Source of the DNA: Streptomyces davaonensis JCM 4913
GTDB lineage: Bacteria; Actinomycetota; Actinomycetes; Streptomycetales; Streptomycetaceae
Assembly (NCBI RefSeq): GCF_000349325.1
Contig: NC_020504.1
Location: 620,001-684,000 of the forward strand
Direction: 5' to 3'
DNA length: 64,000 bases
Numbering within the stretch: position 1 is the stretch's first letter; every line of letters begins with the position of its first letter. Of the stretch, positions 26,240-33,597 are shown in pieces. Under the pieces are notes generated by a model. That model was not told the origin of the DNA. It did not search any database and saw nothing but the letters and a program-made list of their open reading frames with translations. The position numbers were made by a program, and so were the translations under genes.

Positions 26240-26995
26240 TCAGCCCAGCTTCATGACGTAGCCCGCGTGGTGCAGTTCGTCGCCCTGGAACTCTCCGTAG
26301 GCCCAGAAACCGAGGTCGTCGAGGTAGTCGATGCGGTCGCCGTCGATCCAGTACCGGCCCTGGTAGGCGTGCGGGCGCCCGCCCCGGGTCTCGTCGTAGC
26401 GGCCGTCGGCGATGAGCTCCTGGTGCAGGAAGTCCTTCCGGTCGATCCAGACGCCGACCCGTGGGCTGCCGGTCAGGTCCGGTGCGGCCGGGATGCCCGT
26501 CTCGGGGGCGGTGGCCCGGCCGGGGGCGTCGGTGCCCGCCCACAGGACGGGCCGGCCGGCCGCGACCAGCGCGCGGACCTGCTCCGGCCGGGACAGGAGG
26601 GTGGCTACCGCGCTCGGCACGTCGGCGGCGAGTTCGTCGGGCACCACCAGGAAGTCGGTGGTGTTGCCCGGGGTCAGCGTCGCGACGTACTCGGAGCGCC
26701 GGCCACGGCCGCCAGCCAGCGCCACGGTGTCCACGACGGCGGGGACGATGGTCATGCCCGTGCAGTCGACGACGATGGCGTTGTCGTCGCCCGCCGCGGT
26801 GATGATGCCCGGGCCGACGCCCACGAGCAGAGAGCCGACGAACAGGAGGTCGGCACCGGTCATGGTCCCGATGAGCGGGTCCATCGTCACGATCCGGGCG
26901 TTGGTGAACAGGACGGGACGGCCACCGTCGTTCGAGACGATCTCGTCGAGGGCCTTCGGGTTCCAGCTCGCGGTGTCGGTGTCGGTGGTGGTCAT
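26240..26995 (-). CDS. Amidohydrolase-like remnant fused to a C-terminal Atu4866 domain
   Basis: The 251-residue protein begins like the neighbouring amidohydrolase (VLFTNARIVTMDPLIGTMTGADLLFVGSLL). It keeps a short piece where the metal site should be, but VPAVVDTVALAGGRGRRSEY has no H-x-H motif. TLTPGNTTDFLVVPDEL corresponds to the end of the barrel in real amidohydrolases. The roughly 270-residue catalytic core is missing. Residues about 180-251 (GVWIDRKDFLHQELIADGRYDETRG, GRYWIDGDRIDYLDDLGFWAYGEF) form a complete Atu4866-type domain, the same family as 27460-27759. Hydrolase activity is unlikely. The frame is clean, so the fusion seems maintained. Confidence 0.82.
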   Translation of the reverse strand: MTTTDTDTASWNPKALDEIVSNDGGRPVLFTNARIVTMDPLIGTMTGADLLFVGSLLVGVGPGIITAAGDDNAIVVDCTGMTIVPAVVDTVALAGGRGRRSEYVATLTPGNTTDFLVVPDELAADVPSAVATLLSRPEQVRALVAAGRPVLWAGTDAPGRATAPETGIPAAPDLTGSPRVGVWIDRKDFLHQELIADGRYDETRGGRPHAYQGRYWIDGDRIDYLDDLGFWAYGEFQGDELHHAGYVMKLG

Positions 26996-27124
26996 GGTGC
27001 TCCCTGAGGGAAGTTCGGCTCATCGGTCTGCCCGACGCACGAGGCGAGCGCCGGTGCAGGTGGGGGCGGATGCTCGGCAGTTGCGGCAGCCGCGTGACCA
27101 TCAGGTTCGTCGCGCGGCGGAATC

Positions 27125-27162
27125 GGAACCAGGCCGCCGTAACCCCAGGTGCGCGGCACCCA
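27125..27162 (-). promoter_or_regulatory. Conserved 38-bp upstream element, copy 2
   Basis: The element starts 130 bases before the start codon of the fused Atu4866 gene and matches copy 1 at 28 of 38 positions. In this copy the palindrome is cleaner, GGTGC-GCG-GCACC. It lies in a 464-base gene-free stretch (26996-27459) that also holds the hairpins at 27167-27216. Confidence 0.55.
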
Positions 27163-27166
27163 CACT

Positions 27167-27216
27167 GGGCCCCGCTGATCGCAACGGGGCCCGTGTGGCC
27201 TCGGACGGGCCCCGTT
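27167..27216. other. Mutually exclusive hairpin blocks in an intergenic region
   Basis: Three related blocks occur in a row: GGGCCCCG 27167-27174, AACGGGGCCCGT 27183-27194 and ACGGGCCCCGTT 27205-27216. Block 2 pairs perfectly over 12 bp with block 3, and over 8 bp with block 1, so two alternative hairpins compete. This resembles an attenuator or an operator array. The nearest starts are 27460 (+) and 26995 (-). No T-run follows. Confidence 0.4.
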
Positions 27217-27459
27217 GAGGGGGAACGGTGAGTCGGAGCCGGCACCCAGTCGTGGTGATGGATGTCACAGCCACCAGCGGGAGAGAGCGGTCACGGCCCT
27301 CGCACGTTCCGGGTCCGTCGCATCCGGGAGACGCGCCTGTCTCGGCACCCTGATTTCGCCGCGCCGTTCCGCTCGGGGTGGGTGCGCCGCCCCCAGGAAG
27401 CCCGCACCTGGGGAGACGGCGGCCTGGTTGCCCTCGGCCGCCGGGCCGACCATGGAGCC

Positions 27460-27759
27460 ATGACCAGCAACGACACGCCCCGCGACCCTCACCCGTACGT
27501 CGGGATGTGGGTGACCGCGGACGGATTCATCCGCCAGGAACTGCTGCCCAACGGCCGCTACGACGAGGCCCGCGGAAAGCGCCAGAGCGCCTATACCGGC
27601 CGCTACACCGTCACCGGCAACCACATCGACTACGTCGACGACACCGGCTTCACCGCCACCGGCGACGTCCGCGACGGCGTTCTCTTCCACGAGCACCTGG
27701 TGCTCTACCGCGTGGGCGACGAGCGTGGCCGGGACGGAGGCATCCGGTCGGGCGGCTGA
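27460..27759 (+). CDS. Free-standing Atu4866-domain protein
   Basis: The 99-residue protein is almost entirely an Atu4866 domain: YVGMWVTADGFIRQELLPNGRYDEARG, TGRYTVTGNHIDYVDDTGFTATGD, LFHEHLVLYRV. The domain family is small, beta-rich and without a firm function. It shows the same motif order as the C-terminus of 26240-26995. ATG 27460 is chosen because it starts the domain cleanly and upstream codons run into the gene-free region. A strong hairpin terminator follows its stop. Confidence 0.8.
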   Translation: MTSNDTPRDPHPYVGMWVTADGFIRQELLPNGRYDEARGKRQSAYTGRYTVTGNHIDYVDDTGFTATGDVRDGVLFHEHLVLYRVGDERGRDGGIRSGG

Positions 27760-27775
27760 CAGCTCTCAAGGAGCA

Positions 27776-27809
27776 TGAAGGGTCCGTCAGCTTGCTGACG
27801 GACCCTTCA
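27776..27809. terminator. Bidirectional hairpin terminator
   Basis: A perfect 15-bp stem (27776-27790 with 27795-27809) closes a CTTG loop. It lies 17 bases after the Atu4866 gene stop and 69 bases before the stop of the converging XRE gene. It therefore probably ends both transcripts. Confidence 0.75.
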
Positions 27810-27877
27810 AGCAAGATCGGTCACCGACAGGGCCCCCTCGGCTGGGCCGTCCCCACCACTCCTGCCGATGGGCGGTG

Positions 27878-28741
27878 TCATGCGGTGTCATCAGTTCGCG
27901 CAGGTAGCGGGGGCGATTCCCCGCGGTTGGCGCGGGACCGGAGGTCGGCGAAGGCAGCCGCAGTGGCACTGGCCGGCTCGGCCTGGTAGACGACCAGCTG
28001 CTGGTGCGGGGCATCGTTGACGGTGAAGGCCGAGAACTGGATCTCCAGAGCGCCGGCCTCGGGGTGTGCGAGGTACTTCGCCTGCTGGGTCTTGCCTTTC
28101 ACCTCGTGCCGTGCCCACAGTTCGGCGAATTCGGGGCTCTTCGCGCAGAGCGTTTCGACGACTTCGGTGATCCGCTGGGATTCGGGGTCGTATCCGTAGG
28201 CCGCGCGCAGTTCGGCCACGCAGGAGTTCGCGGCCTTGTCCCAGTCCTGGTAGAAGGTGCGCCCGGCCGGGTCCAGGAAGATCATGCGGGCCAGGTTGTC
28301 GAACCGCTGAAAGCCGCTGTGCAGGGCCGCGGCAAGCGCGTTGTGCGCCAGGATGTCCAGGGCCGGTCCCAGGATGAAGGCGGGGGTGTCGGGCCAGCTG
28401 TCGATCAGCTGGAGAAGCTGGGGACTGATCCTTTCGTGACCGGCGGGAATGCCGCGGTGCTCCTGGGGCGCCCGGGTGAGTCTGCGCAGGTGGTCGTGTG
28501 CCTCGTCGTCGAGGTGGAGGGCTGCTGCGATCGCGTCGATCACCTGGGGTGACGGACTGGTCTCCCGGCCCTGTTCCAGGCGCATGTAATAGTCGGAGCT
28601 CACGCCGGCCAGCATGGCGACCTCCTCGCGGCGCAGCCCCGGCACCCGCCTGCGCCCGTACTCCGGCAGGCCCACGTCCTGCGGCTTGAGGGCTTCGCGC
28701 CGTGCTCTGAGGAAGTCTCCCATGGGAGTGCTGCCGCTCAT
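27878..28741 (-). CDS. XRE-family regulator with MmyB-type ligand-binding domain
   Basis: The 287-residue regulator has the family helix-turn-helix RRRVPGLRREEVAMLAGVSSDYYMRLEQGR at residues 30-59. The MmyB-like domain contains DTPAFILGPALDILAHNALAAAL, LARMIFLDPAGRTFY and HPEAGALEIQFSAFTVND. It is closely related to 29107-29988 and less so to 11533-12402. Its ATG overlaps by four bases (ATGA) a short upstream frame. It may regulate the Atu4866/amidohydrolase group (inference from position). Confidence 0.88.
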   Translation of the reverse strand: MSGSTPMGDFLRARREALKPQDVGLPEYGRRRVPGLRREEVAMLAGVSSDYYMRLEQGRETSPSPQVIDAIAAALHLDDEAHDHLRRLTRAPQEHRGIPAGHERISPQLLQLIDSWPDTPAFILGPALDILAHNALAAALHSGFQRFDNLARMIFLDPAGRTFYQDWDKAANSCVAELRAAYGYDPESQRITEVVETLCAKSPEFAELWARHEVKGKTQQAKYLAHPEAGALEIQFSAFTVNDAPHQQLVVYQAEPASATAAAFADLRSRANRGESPPLPARTDDTA

Positions 28742-28995
28742 GACCCCAACCTAGTGGGTGGGAATGCCGGCCGCCGGTGGACGGAACGTCCGAGCGTCCG
28801 GCCATGCCCCACCCGCGGAGTCGGCCGTTCACAGGATTCAGGCCGCAGGGCCCGGTTCGAGGTGCCTGGCGTGATCGGTACCTCACCGCGCAGACCCGGC
28901 ATCCCCCGCAAGGCCATCGGTACTCCTGCTTCGGCCGGGGCGAGCCGGCCGAAGCACAAACGGAGCGACTCTCCCGGCTCCACTGTCTGAGTCAT
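28738..28995 (-). CDS. Possible 85-residue leader or truncated gene before the XRE regulator
   Basis: A frame opens at ATG 28995 behind a strong GGAGG eight bases upstream. It ends in an ATGA that overlaps the XRE start codon, the pattern of a translationally coupled gene. The product (MTQTVEPGESLRLCFGRLAP... PGLRGEVPITPG) resembles nothing I know, and third-position G/C bias is weak. It could be a remnant of a larger gene. The rest of the 365-base gap to 29107 shows nothing else. Confidence 0.3.
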   Translation of the reverse strand: MTQTVEPGESLRLCFGRLAPAEAGVPMALRGMPGLRGEVPITPGTSNRALRPESCERPTPRVGHGRTLGRSVHRRPAFPPTRLGS

Positions 28996-29106
28996 GGCGA
29001 CATCCTCCTTCGCATCCACCCGTGGGTGGGGTGCGGTGGGCGTAGCCCTGGCACACCCAGGAAACGCGGGGACGGGCTGGGTCCTCTCACAGCCGCGAGC
29101 ACGTCT

Positions 29107-29988
29107 TCAGTCGGAGACGGCGCCCGTCGCCGTGTCCTGTACGGGCACGGGGCCGGCGCTGAGCGAGCCGAGCAGAGCGAGGGCGTCGGCGGAGGTGGTG
29201 CCCGGTTCGGCTTGGTAGACGACGAGCTGCTGAGTGGGGGCACTGTTGACGGTGAAGGACTCGTAGTGCAATTCCAGGTCGCCGACCTCGGCGTGGTGGA
29301 AGAGCTTGGCCTCGCGGGTCTTGCCACGCACGTCGTGGCGCGCCCACAGGACGCGGAAGTCGGCGCTTTTCACGGACAGTTCGCCTACGAGCTGGCTCAG
29401 CCGCGGATCCTCGGGGTCGACACCGGCCGCCCGCCGCAGTGTGGCCACGGTCGACTCGGCAGCCCGGTCCCAGTCGCGGTAGAAGTGCGGCGCGGCCGGG
29501 TCCAGGAACGTCATGCGCAGCAGGTTGTCGGAGTGGGTGAAGCCGGCGTAGAGGGCGCCCGCGAGCCGGTTGCGGGCCAGGATGTCCAAGGCGGGACCCA
29601 GGAGGAGGGCGGGCGTGTCGCTCCACGTGTCGAGGAGTCGCCGAAGGTGCGGGGCGACGCGTTCGACGCGCGGCGCACGGCGCGTACGCCGGGTGGTCGG
29701 GCCGGCCACGCGGTACAGGTGGGCCACCGCTTCGTCGTCCAGTCGCAGAGCTCGCGCGACGGACTCGAGTATCTGCTGCGACGGGTGCCGTTCGCGGCCC
29801 TGTTCCAGGCGCGTGTAGTAGTCGGTGCTCAGCCCGGCGAGCGTGGCGACCTCTTCACGGCGCAGACCGGGCACCCTGCGACGACCGGAGGTAGGAATTC
29901 CCACGTCTTCGGGGCGCAGCCGGGCACGCTGTGCGCGGAGGAAACCTCCCAGCGCGTTCGCGCCGGCGGGGTCCTTGTCTGTGTCCAT
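29107..29988 (-). CDS. XRE-family regulator with MmyB-type ligand-binding domain
   Basis: The 293-residue regulator carries RRRVPGLRREEVATLAGLSTDYYTRLEQGR and the sensor motifs DTPALLLGPALDILARNRLAGALY, LLRMTFLDPAAPHFY, and FHHAEVGDLELHYESFTVNS. It has the same layout as 27878-28741, and the two are probably a tandem duplication with divergence. No dehydrogenase or other typical target lies next to it; the sequence upstream of its start is degenerate. Confidence 0.88.
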   Translation of the reverse strand: MDTDKDPAGANALGGFLRAQRARLRPEDVGIPTSGRRRVPGLRREEVATLAGLSTDYYTRLEQGRERHPSQQILESVARALRLDDEAVAHLYRVAGPTTRRTRRAPRVERVAPHLRRLLDTWSDTPALLLGPALDILARNRLAGALYAGFTHSDNLLRMTFLDPAAPHFYRDWDRAAESTVATLRRAAGVDPEDPRLSQLVGELSVKSADFRVLWARHDVRGKTREAKLFHHAEVGDLELHYESFTVNSAPTQQLVVYQAEPGTTSADALALLGSLSAGPVPVQDTATGAVSD

Positions 29989-30140
29989 ATGTCGAGGCTA
30001 GGGCTCCGCACTGCCTTGTCGTGGGGGCGAAGGGGGGCGCGCTTCACCCAGGAACAGGGCACCCTCCCAACCGCGACCCACTGGAGCAGGTGCTCTTGAG
30101 GCACGCGGTTGGGCACTGGCCCCGGCCCGACCCCCGACAC

Positions 30141-30449
30141 GCATGCCAAGGTGCTCCACGTGCCGAAGGTCGGCTTGAGGTAGGTGCGGATGATGCCTTC
30201 GGTCCGCTCCTACGTCGTCTCGTCGAGCTCCGCGACACCGAGCCTGCGGTCGGGCAGGAAAGCCATGGTCACCTCGCGCTGCGGGTGACGCTGCTCGTCG
30301 ACCTGGTGGAGGAGCTTCGTGCGTGCCTTCTCGGCCTCGACCTCCATCTCGGCCTGCCCGTGGAGGTACAGAAGCTGCTTCGTGAGAGGGGCACGCCCGG
30401 CGTACACCCGCACCTCGAGGCCAACCCCGTTGGGACGGATGCCACCGCG
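30141..30449 (-). pseudogene. Fragment of a tyrosine-recombinase integrase
   Basis: On the minus strand the translation RGGIRPNGVGLEVRVYAGR leads to PLTKQLLYLHGQAEM, EAEKARTKLLHQVDEQRHP, DETT, stop, ERTEGIIRTYLKPTFGTW. This matches, as I recall them, the N-terminal arm-binding part and start of the SAM-like domain of actinobacterial integrases ('VYAG-DPLT...YLTE', 'EAEKVRTRLL-QVDE-RNPRT', 'ETTR--YEGYIR-HIRP-LG'). An in-frame stop (30210-30212) breaks it, and the catalytic domain is missing. It is a remnant of an integrative element. The rest of 29989-30527 holds no gene I can support. Confidence 0.6.
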
Positions 30450-30527
30450 CTGACGTCATCTGGTCTTCGTGGTCGCCATGGCCCGGAACCTGTTCAAGGC
30501 TTACTTCGCCGCTCTACAGCACCCGTG

Positions 30528-31325
30528 CTACTCCTCCGGGTCCCACGCGCGGAGCAGGTCGAACAAACCTGCGTCTCCCTCGATCCGTAGGGAGTCCGCC
30601 GGGATACGGTCGTACACGAAGAGAACCAGCTCACTGGCCGTGCCGCGAACGGAGACGCCAGCCGCGTTCGGGCCCTCGTCGGCAGCGGCGACAGACGTCG
30701 TGCCGGGCGCGGAGATACGGGTAGAGCGTGCGCCGCCGCCGTCGACCGTGAGGCGCCAGGAGTGGCCCTCGATGGCGTGGAAGTCGAAGGCAGTGGGCTT
30801 GTGCGGCCAGGCACTCGTCGTTGCGACGCAGGTGAACAGGAACTCCTCGACACCGTCGAGTGCCACCTCATCCGGCAGCGGCTCCGGGGCACCCACAGTG
30901 ACCTGGGCGTCGTAGGTGTGCACCGCCATCTGCTGGAGCTGGTGCCGGGCGACGGCGCCACAGGTCTGCGGCGACTGGGACGCACCCCACCACGTCCAGC
31001 AACCGCGATCCGGGCCGGCCTTCCGCAATGCGTCCAGCAGTTGCTCCGTGGACTCCGCCAACCAGGCCAGCAGCGCCTCGCGCTCCCGAGGCGCAGCCGG
31101 GGCGCCCTCCGCTGCGGACTTGGCCGGAGCAGGCCCTGCGGCGACGGTGGCGGCCCAGGCGCGGCGCCCCTCGCCGATGTGCTCCGCCAGATCGAACAGC
31201 GTCCACTCGGGGCAGGTCGGCACCTGTACGTCGAGGCTGGGCGCGGAGGCGACCGCGGCGCGGAAGGCAGTCGACCGTTCGTCGATCAGGCGCAGCAGAA
31301 CGGGGAGCGTAAGGGTCGTTGTCAC
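30528..31325 (-). CDS. Mycothiol-dependent maleylpyruvate-isomerase-family protein
   Basis: The 265-residue protein opens LLRLIDERSTAFRAAVASAP and has the family motif VPTCPEWTLFDLAEHIGEGRRAW (residues 35-57) and GAVARHQLQQMAVHTYDAQ, which supplies the histidines of the DinB-like metal site. A C-terminal MDMPI domain follows (WRLTVDGGG ... VRGTASELVLFVYDRIP). The GTG start overlaps the upstream gene's stop by four bases, so it is the last gene of a coupled three-gene operon. The enzymatic substrate is unknown. Confidence 0.83.
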   Translation of the reverse strand: MTTTLTLPVLLRLIDERSTAFRAAVASAPSLDVQVPTCPEWTLFDLAEHIGEGRRAWAATVAAGPAPAKSAAEGAPAAPREREALLAWLAESTEQLLDALRKAGPDRGCWTWWGASQSPQTCGAVARHQLQQMAVHTYDAQVTVGAPEPLPDEVALDGVEEFLFTCVATTSAWPHKPTAFDFHAIEGHSWRLTVDGGGARSTRISAPGTTSVAAADEGPNAAGVSVRGTASELVLFVYDRIPADSLRIEGDAGLFDLLRAWDPEE

Positions 31326-31645
31326 ATGGACTCTCTATCACCGTGTTCCGACAATCGGACAGTGATTTTCACCGCCGAGGCGGCGAGCGCGCGGCACGGG
31401 CCGGGCGCCCTCAGATGACGCCGCGTCCGCCTGGTTTCGATGCGGCCCTCATACAGCCACTGCCATGCTTGTTCTGATGCTGCGGCATCGAGAGCTGGGC
31501 TGATGGTGAGCAGTGCGACGGCTATCCACCGGTCTGCCTGCACCGCCGAGTACGCGTCGAAGGAAGCGTGGAGTGCCAGCCGTTGGTCCCTGTCGGGGTT
31601 CTGCGTCCAGCACTCGCACCAGTAGCCGTTGGGGAGGTCGTTCAC
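31322..31645 (-). CDS. Small protein typical of actinobacterial integrative elements
   Basis: The 107-residue product starts at GTG 31645, which overlaps the upstream stop (GTGA), and ends overlapping the start of 30528-31325. It contains NGYWCECWTQNPDRDQRLALHASFDAYSAVQADRWIAVAL and SEQAWQWLYEGR. I recall similar short proteins in pSAM2/SLP1-like elements, but the function is unknown. The double 4-base overlaps show a tight operon. Confidence 0.6.
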   Translation of the reverse strand: MNDLPNGYWCECWTQNPDRDQRLALHASFDAYSAVQADRWIAVALLTISPALDAAASEQAWQWLYEGRIETRRTRRHLRAPGPCRALAASAVKITVRLSEHGDRESM

Positions 31646-31975
31646 GTGGTGCCTCCCCGCGGGTAGGCGATAAGCACGTAGCGGGTGTTCTCGTCGTGCA
31701 GCGTGAGTTGGTGGGCCGTACCCGTGGCCAGATAGGTCAGGGCGCGCTCGTGCTCTGCCTCGTCGGTCAGCCAGTAGCGCCCTGGCTGGGCGTATGCGGC
31801 GTCGAGCTGGTCTGCGACGTGGCTCGTGCGTTCGCGTAGCCAGCGCAGTGCGAGGCGGGGGCTGGCTGCACCGTGGATGGCGCTTGTCGGTGCAGGGGTA
31901 GGCGGCGGCCCAGCAGCGGTAGGCACCCCAGTTGTCTTCCGTCGATAAGAGGTCCGCGGTCGTCGCTGTCAGCAC
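31642..31975 (-). pseudogene. Frameshifted small gene of integrative-element type
   Basis: The GTG at 31975 follows AGGAGA six bases upstream and begins VLTATTADLLSTEDNWGAYRCWAAAYPCTDKRH. The matching continuation, LRWLRERTSHVADQLDAAYAQPGRYWLTDEAEHERALTYLATG, is in another frame that ends at TGA 31642. A single frameshift near 31870-31890 therefore splits the gene. The two parts together give a protein of about 110 residues that resembles small proteins of actinobacterial integrative elements. Confidence 0.6.
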
Positions 31976-32062
31976 GGGCTGTCTCCTGGGCGGATATCCC
32001 TGATAACTCCGCAGTGACGGTGTGGCCGGTGGCACGCGTGTGGCACGGCTTCGAGCACGGCG

Positions 32063-32104
32063 AAGGGCCAGCCGGGGAGGAAACTCCTCCTGAGCTGGCC
32101 CTTT
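32063..32104. terminator. Hairpin terminator beside a tRNA-like sequence
   Basis: AAGGGCCAGC (32063-32072) pairs with GCTGGCCCTTT (32094-32104), with a smaller inner GGAGGA/TCCTCC hairpin. GTTTTG follows on the plus strand. Read on the minus strand it lies just after the tRNA 3'-half, in the place of a tRNA terminator. Confidence 0.65.
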
Positions 32105-32109
32105 GTTTT

Positions 32110-32155
32110 GTGCCCCGGCAGGATTCGAACCCTGCGACACCCGCTTCAGGAGTTC
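32110..32155 (-). other. tRNA 3'-half sequence, probable attachment-site remnant
   Basis: On the minus strand the sequence reads as an anticodon-stem 3' side, then a T-arm-like GCAGG / TTCGAAT / CCTGC and the acceptor strand CCGGGGCAC. The T-loop has one extra G, and no 5' half (D-arm, acceptor 5' strand) precedes it. It therefore cannot be a working tRNA. Integrative elements of Streptomyces use tRNA 3' ends as att sites, and the nearby integrase fragment and element-type genes fit that. The stretch 31976-32266 has no gene. Confidence 0.55.
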
Positions 32156-32266
32156 GATCACCGTGCCATGCGGGGTGATGAAACGGCGTGGCACGGCTTG
32201 TCGTTGGTCCGGCTGTGGTCGCTTCGGTGTGGAAGCGTTCGCGGCCGTTGATGTCAAGTGTGGATG

Positions 32267-32527
32267 TCAGACGGGACGGGGAACAATGCTCACCGCTCGG
32301 TAGTCGTACCCGTCCTGCTTGAAACCGGGTGCTTCCCAGGTGAGATCGACCTGTTGCCCTGGAGACAGCGTGCGAAAGCCCGGCGCCTGAATGTCGCTGT
32401 AGTGGCCGAAGCACCCTCCGGGGGTCTCGGGCGAGTCGAGAACACCCCAACCCTCCTCGTCGTTCCACTCGCGCACGGTCGCAGTTACGACTGCGGCGAC
32501 CTTAGGGGTCCCTCTGCGGCGACTCAT
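32267..32527 (-). CDS. Cold-shock-domain protein
   Basis: The 86-residue protein contains VTATVREWNDEEGWGVLDSPETPGGCFGHYSDIQ followed by LSPGQQVDLTWE. This is a cold-shock domain with variant RNP-1 (K-G-x-G-F-I is replaced by EGWGVLDS) and RNP-2 (GCFGHYSDI). Such small variants are common in Streptomyces. Nucleic-acid binding is likely but weaker than in CspA (inference). ATG 32527 is near the start of a conserved basic tail SRRRGTPK. Confidence 0.8.
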   Translation of the reverse strand: MSRRRGTPKVAAVVTATVREWNDEEGWGVLDSPETPGGCFGHYSDIQAPGFRTLSPGQQVDLTWEAPGFKQDGYDYRAVSIVPRPV

Positions 32528-32632
32528 CGGCCTCTCACCTCATCTAAGTCTTCGAGTCTGGCGAGCTGCTGACCATACACATACGCACCCGACTCATCGC
32601 CGTACGCATGCTGAGAGGCGGTGACTTCGTCA

Positions 32633-32731
32633 GTGCCTACGCGCCGCCACGCCATCGCCGATGACCTCCGGAACCAGATCCTGACGGGACGGCTCAAGCC
32701 CGGCGAACGCCTTCCCGCTGGGGCCCAGCTA
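32633..32731 (+). pseudogene. N-terminal fragment of a GntR-family regulator, cut by an IS
   Basis: From GTG 32633 the product reads VPTRRHAIADDLRNQILTG then RLKPGERLPAGAQL, the first two helices of a GntR winged helix (normal: 'IADDLR-QI--G-LKPG-RLPSE-QLA'). It stops at the left end of the IS5-family element (32732). Nothing of the recognition helix or effector domain remains. Upstream, 32528-32632 holds repeats of TACGCA that could be its old operator. Confidence 0.7.
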
Positions 32732-32797
32732 AGGGCTGTCCCGTAAATGATCTCCGAGTCGTCTCGGGCATGGTTGATCGTGGTGAAGCCCGTAGAT

Positions 32798-33568
32798 CTA
32801 TCCGGCGAGGGCGAGGTTGTGCATCCGGGCGATGCCGAGCATGGCGTGGTGGACGCCGTCGCCTTTGAGGCGGCAGTCCCGGAGGATCTTCCAGGTCTTC
32901 ATGCGGGCGAAGACGTGCTCGACGCGGGCGCGGACCTGCTTGTGGGACTTGTTGTGGTCTTCTTTCCAGTCCGCGAGTTCGGTCTGGCCGCGCTCCCGGC
33001 GGTGCGGGATGACGAGTCCGGTGCCCGGGTAGCCGCCGTCGGCGATGGTGAGGGTCTTTACGACGGCGGCCTTGGCGCCGGATTCCTCCCATGCCTTGCA
33101 GTCGTTGCGGTTCCCGGTGAGCGGCCGGCCGACCACGACGACGCGTCGGGTGTCGGCGTCGATGACGACTTGGTGGTTGGTGGAGTATCGGTAGTTCTTC
33201 GACCTCTCGGCCACACTGTGGTCCCGAGTGGGGATCAGGGTGCCGTCCACGATCAGCACGGTGTCCTTGGCGAACCGCTTGCAGGGCTGGAGCGCGAGCA
33301 TCGGCCCGAGGTGGTCGATGATGCGGTCCACCGCCGACTTGGACACCCCGAACAACGGGGCGAGCTGCCGCATCGTAAGGTTCGTGCGCCAGTACGCCGC
33401 GACCAGCAGGGCCCGGTCCTCCAGCAGAAGACTCCACCGCCGGCCTTTGCGGATCGCGTCCGCACCCTCGCGTCGCAGCACCGTCACCAGCTTGCCGAAC
33501 TGCCGAGGGCTGAGCCCGGTGAACGGGGCTATCCAGGACGACTCAGACGCCGTGATCACTGCTGCCAT
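32798..33568 (-). CDS. IS5-family transposase (DDE_Tnp_4 type)
   Basis: The 256-residue transposase has an N-terminal helix-turn-helix region (TMRQLAPLFGVSKSAVDRIIDHL). DDE motifs follow: LIVDGTLIPT (first D), LTIADGGYPGTG (second D) and VRARVEHVFARMKTWKIL (E). ATG 33568 (MAAVITAS) is preferred; an upstream in-frame ATG at 33586 would begin in the terminal-repeat-like sequence. The gene appears intact. Confidence 0.88.
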   Translation of the reverse strand: MAAVITASESSWIAPFTGLSPRQFGKLVTVLRREGADAIRKGRRWSLLLEDRALLVAAYWRTNLTMRQLAPLFGVSKSAVDRIIDHLGPMLALQPCKRFAKDTVLIVDGTLIPTRDHSVAERSKNYRYSTNHQVVIDADTRRVVVVGRPLTGNRNDCKAWEESGAKAAVVKTLTIADGGYPGTGLVIPHRRERGQTELADWKEDHNKSHKQVRARVEHVFARMKTWKILRDCRLKGDGVHHAMLGIARMHNLALAG

Positions 33569-33597
33569 GCGGAGATCATCCCGCACGGCGGGAACGC

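Noticed and set aside
24317..27007. A long plus-strand open frame across the amidohydrolase genes
   Set aside because: It is antisense to proteins with clear family motifs, and its product is repetitive and Gly/Val-rich.
32110..32155. A possible tRNA gene (T-arm and acceptor strand visible)
   Set aside because: Only the 3' half is present, the T-loop has an extra base, and no matching 5' acceptor strand precedes it.
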